In this document: one piece after another, positions 48,440 to 48,960 of the stretch
Position numbering within the stretch: position 1 is the first letter of the stretch
Layout: every line of letters starts with the position of its first letter
Notes under the pieces: generated by a model
Database searches by the model: none
What the model was told of the DNA's origin: nothing
The model's input: only the letters and a program-made list of their open reading frames with translations
Assembly (NCBI GenBank): GCA_022779465.1
Contig: JALFTB010000030.1
Coordinates: forward strand, 1-48,960
Direction: 5' to 3'
From: CAG-533 sp022779465
GTDB lineage: Bacteria; Bacillota_I; Bacilli_A; RF39; UBA660
Length of the DNA: 48,960 bases
Position numbers and translations under genes: made by a program

Positions 48440-48960
48440 ATGAAGAAGTTAAATAAAAAGAAAGATGTAAAGTTTTTTAATTCTTATAATGTAATTATTA
48501 TAAGTTTAATTATATTAGTTTTAGTACTTATATTCTTTTGTAGTCATTTAATGAAGTCAAGTAAGACTTATATGTTTAATGGTAGTGGTAAGTATGTAAC
48601 TATATATAATGGAGTAGTTAGTTTAAATTATGATATTAATATCTTTGAAGGTAGTGATATAACTTATTTACCTTTAAAAGATCAAGCTGTAACTAAATAT
48701 AAAATTGGTTATTATGTTAAAGTAAATGATAGTTTAAAAGAATTAGTTGTTATATCTGATGAAGATAAAGAAGGTTATTCACTAAAGAGTGTATTAGAAG
48801 GATTAAGCGCTTTTAATGTAACTGAATTACCTAAAAATGATAAATACTTTAACAGTGAAAAGATTAAGAATCTTAAAAACTTATATTTTGTAATTGAAGC
48901 TACTACTAAATCTGGCGAAGTAATTAATGAATCTTATGAACTTAATGTAACAAAATTATC
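48440..48960 (+). CDS. membrane-anchored protein, C-terminus beyond the window
   Basis: Begins one base after the PBP stop with GGGAGG at 48429-48434 and stays open to the window end (173 codons seen). Short basic N-terminus, one membrane helix (about 18-38, NVIIISLIILVLVLIFF), then an extracytoplasmic domain. I do not recognise it. In most dcw clusters mraY or murE would come next, so its place suggests a wall or division role, by inference only. Confidence 0.8.
   Translation, partial: MKKLNKKKDVKFFNSYNVIIISLIILVLVLIFFCSHLMKSSKTYMFNGSGKYVTIYNGVVSLNYDINIFEGSDITYLPLKDQAVTKYKIGYYVKVNDSLKELVVISDEDKEGYSLKSVLEGLSAFNVTELPKNDKYFNSEKIKNLKNLYFVIEATTKSGEVINESYELNVTKL

Overview
The window is about 49 kb of very AT-rich DNA (my impression from the base runs is well under 30% GC). 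TGA is used as a stop and Trp is TGG, so the standard bacterial code applies. Gene content is that of a walled, low-GC Bacillota (Bacilli) cell: the rlmN-prpC-prkC-rsgA-rpe block, sepF and a DivIVA-type gene, yqeG-yqeH, mutL-miaA, a SUF operon, uppS-cdsA-rseP, a Thr T-box before thrS, tgt, and the start of a dcw cluster (mraZ-rsmH-ftsL-pbp). Sortases and LPXTG-type anchoring need a wall, so this is not a wall-less Mollicute. A reduced-genome gut lineage near the Mollicutes/Erysipelotrichia is my inference; no 16S or marker comparison was possible. No rRNA, tRNA, insertion sequence or CRISPR array was seen.

Layout. 1-1771: fragments of a repeated surface protein, two copies head to head in a 209-bp inverted repeat; the plus-strand copy ends in an adenine-poor, GC-rich stretch that looks like the variable region of a diversity-generating retroelement. 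1827-7740: RNA modification, Ser/Thr phosphosignalling, ribosome assembly and division genes. 7726-8438 (minus): a SigK/SigE-like sigma factor. 8496-13118: HAD phosphatase, ribosome GTPase, MutL, ASCH protein, MiaA, then a decayed short-chain dehydrogenase. 13143-17838: two fused ATPase-permease ABC proteins. 17869-21222: FtsK/SpoIIIE and three small unknown proteins. 21235-24308: sufC, a very short SufB/D-like gene, sufS, sufU, with no full-length sufB. 24315-24430: a promoter and terminator enclosing no ORF, a candidate small RNA. 24437-29050: uppS-cdsA-rseP and T-box-thrS. 29075-33103: DUF421 protein, a CPBP protease next to a catalytically dead look-alike, a membrane protein, mtaB. 33208-38202: a cell-surface island with a thioester-domain adhesin, its sortase, a membrane protein whose start lies in a branched RNA fold, and on the minus strand a class B sortase fused to a large cytoplasmic domain. 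38306-44575: tgt, a small membrane protein, a heterodimeric ABC exporter, a membrane protein. 44620-48960: mraZ with its operator, rsmH, ftsL, a PASTA-PBP and a gene cut by the window end.

Recurring themes. Many genes have a -10 box whose last base lies about six bases before a GGTGA ribosome binding site, so transcripts should begin on the Shine-Dalgarno itself. Many intrinsic terminators overlap the stop codon of the gene they end. Both fit strong compaction. The most unusual items are the candidate DGR variable region, the cytoplasmic-domain sortase fusion, the sufB-less SUF operon with a shortened scaffold, the protease/pseudoprotease pair, the sporulation-type sigma factor without sporulation neighbours, and the structured RNA over a start codon at 35808-35888.
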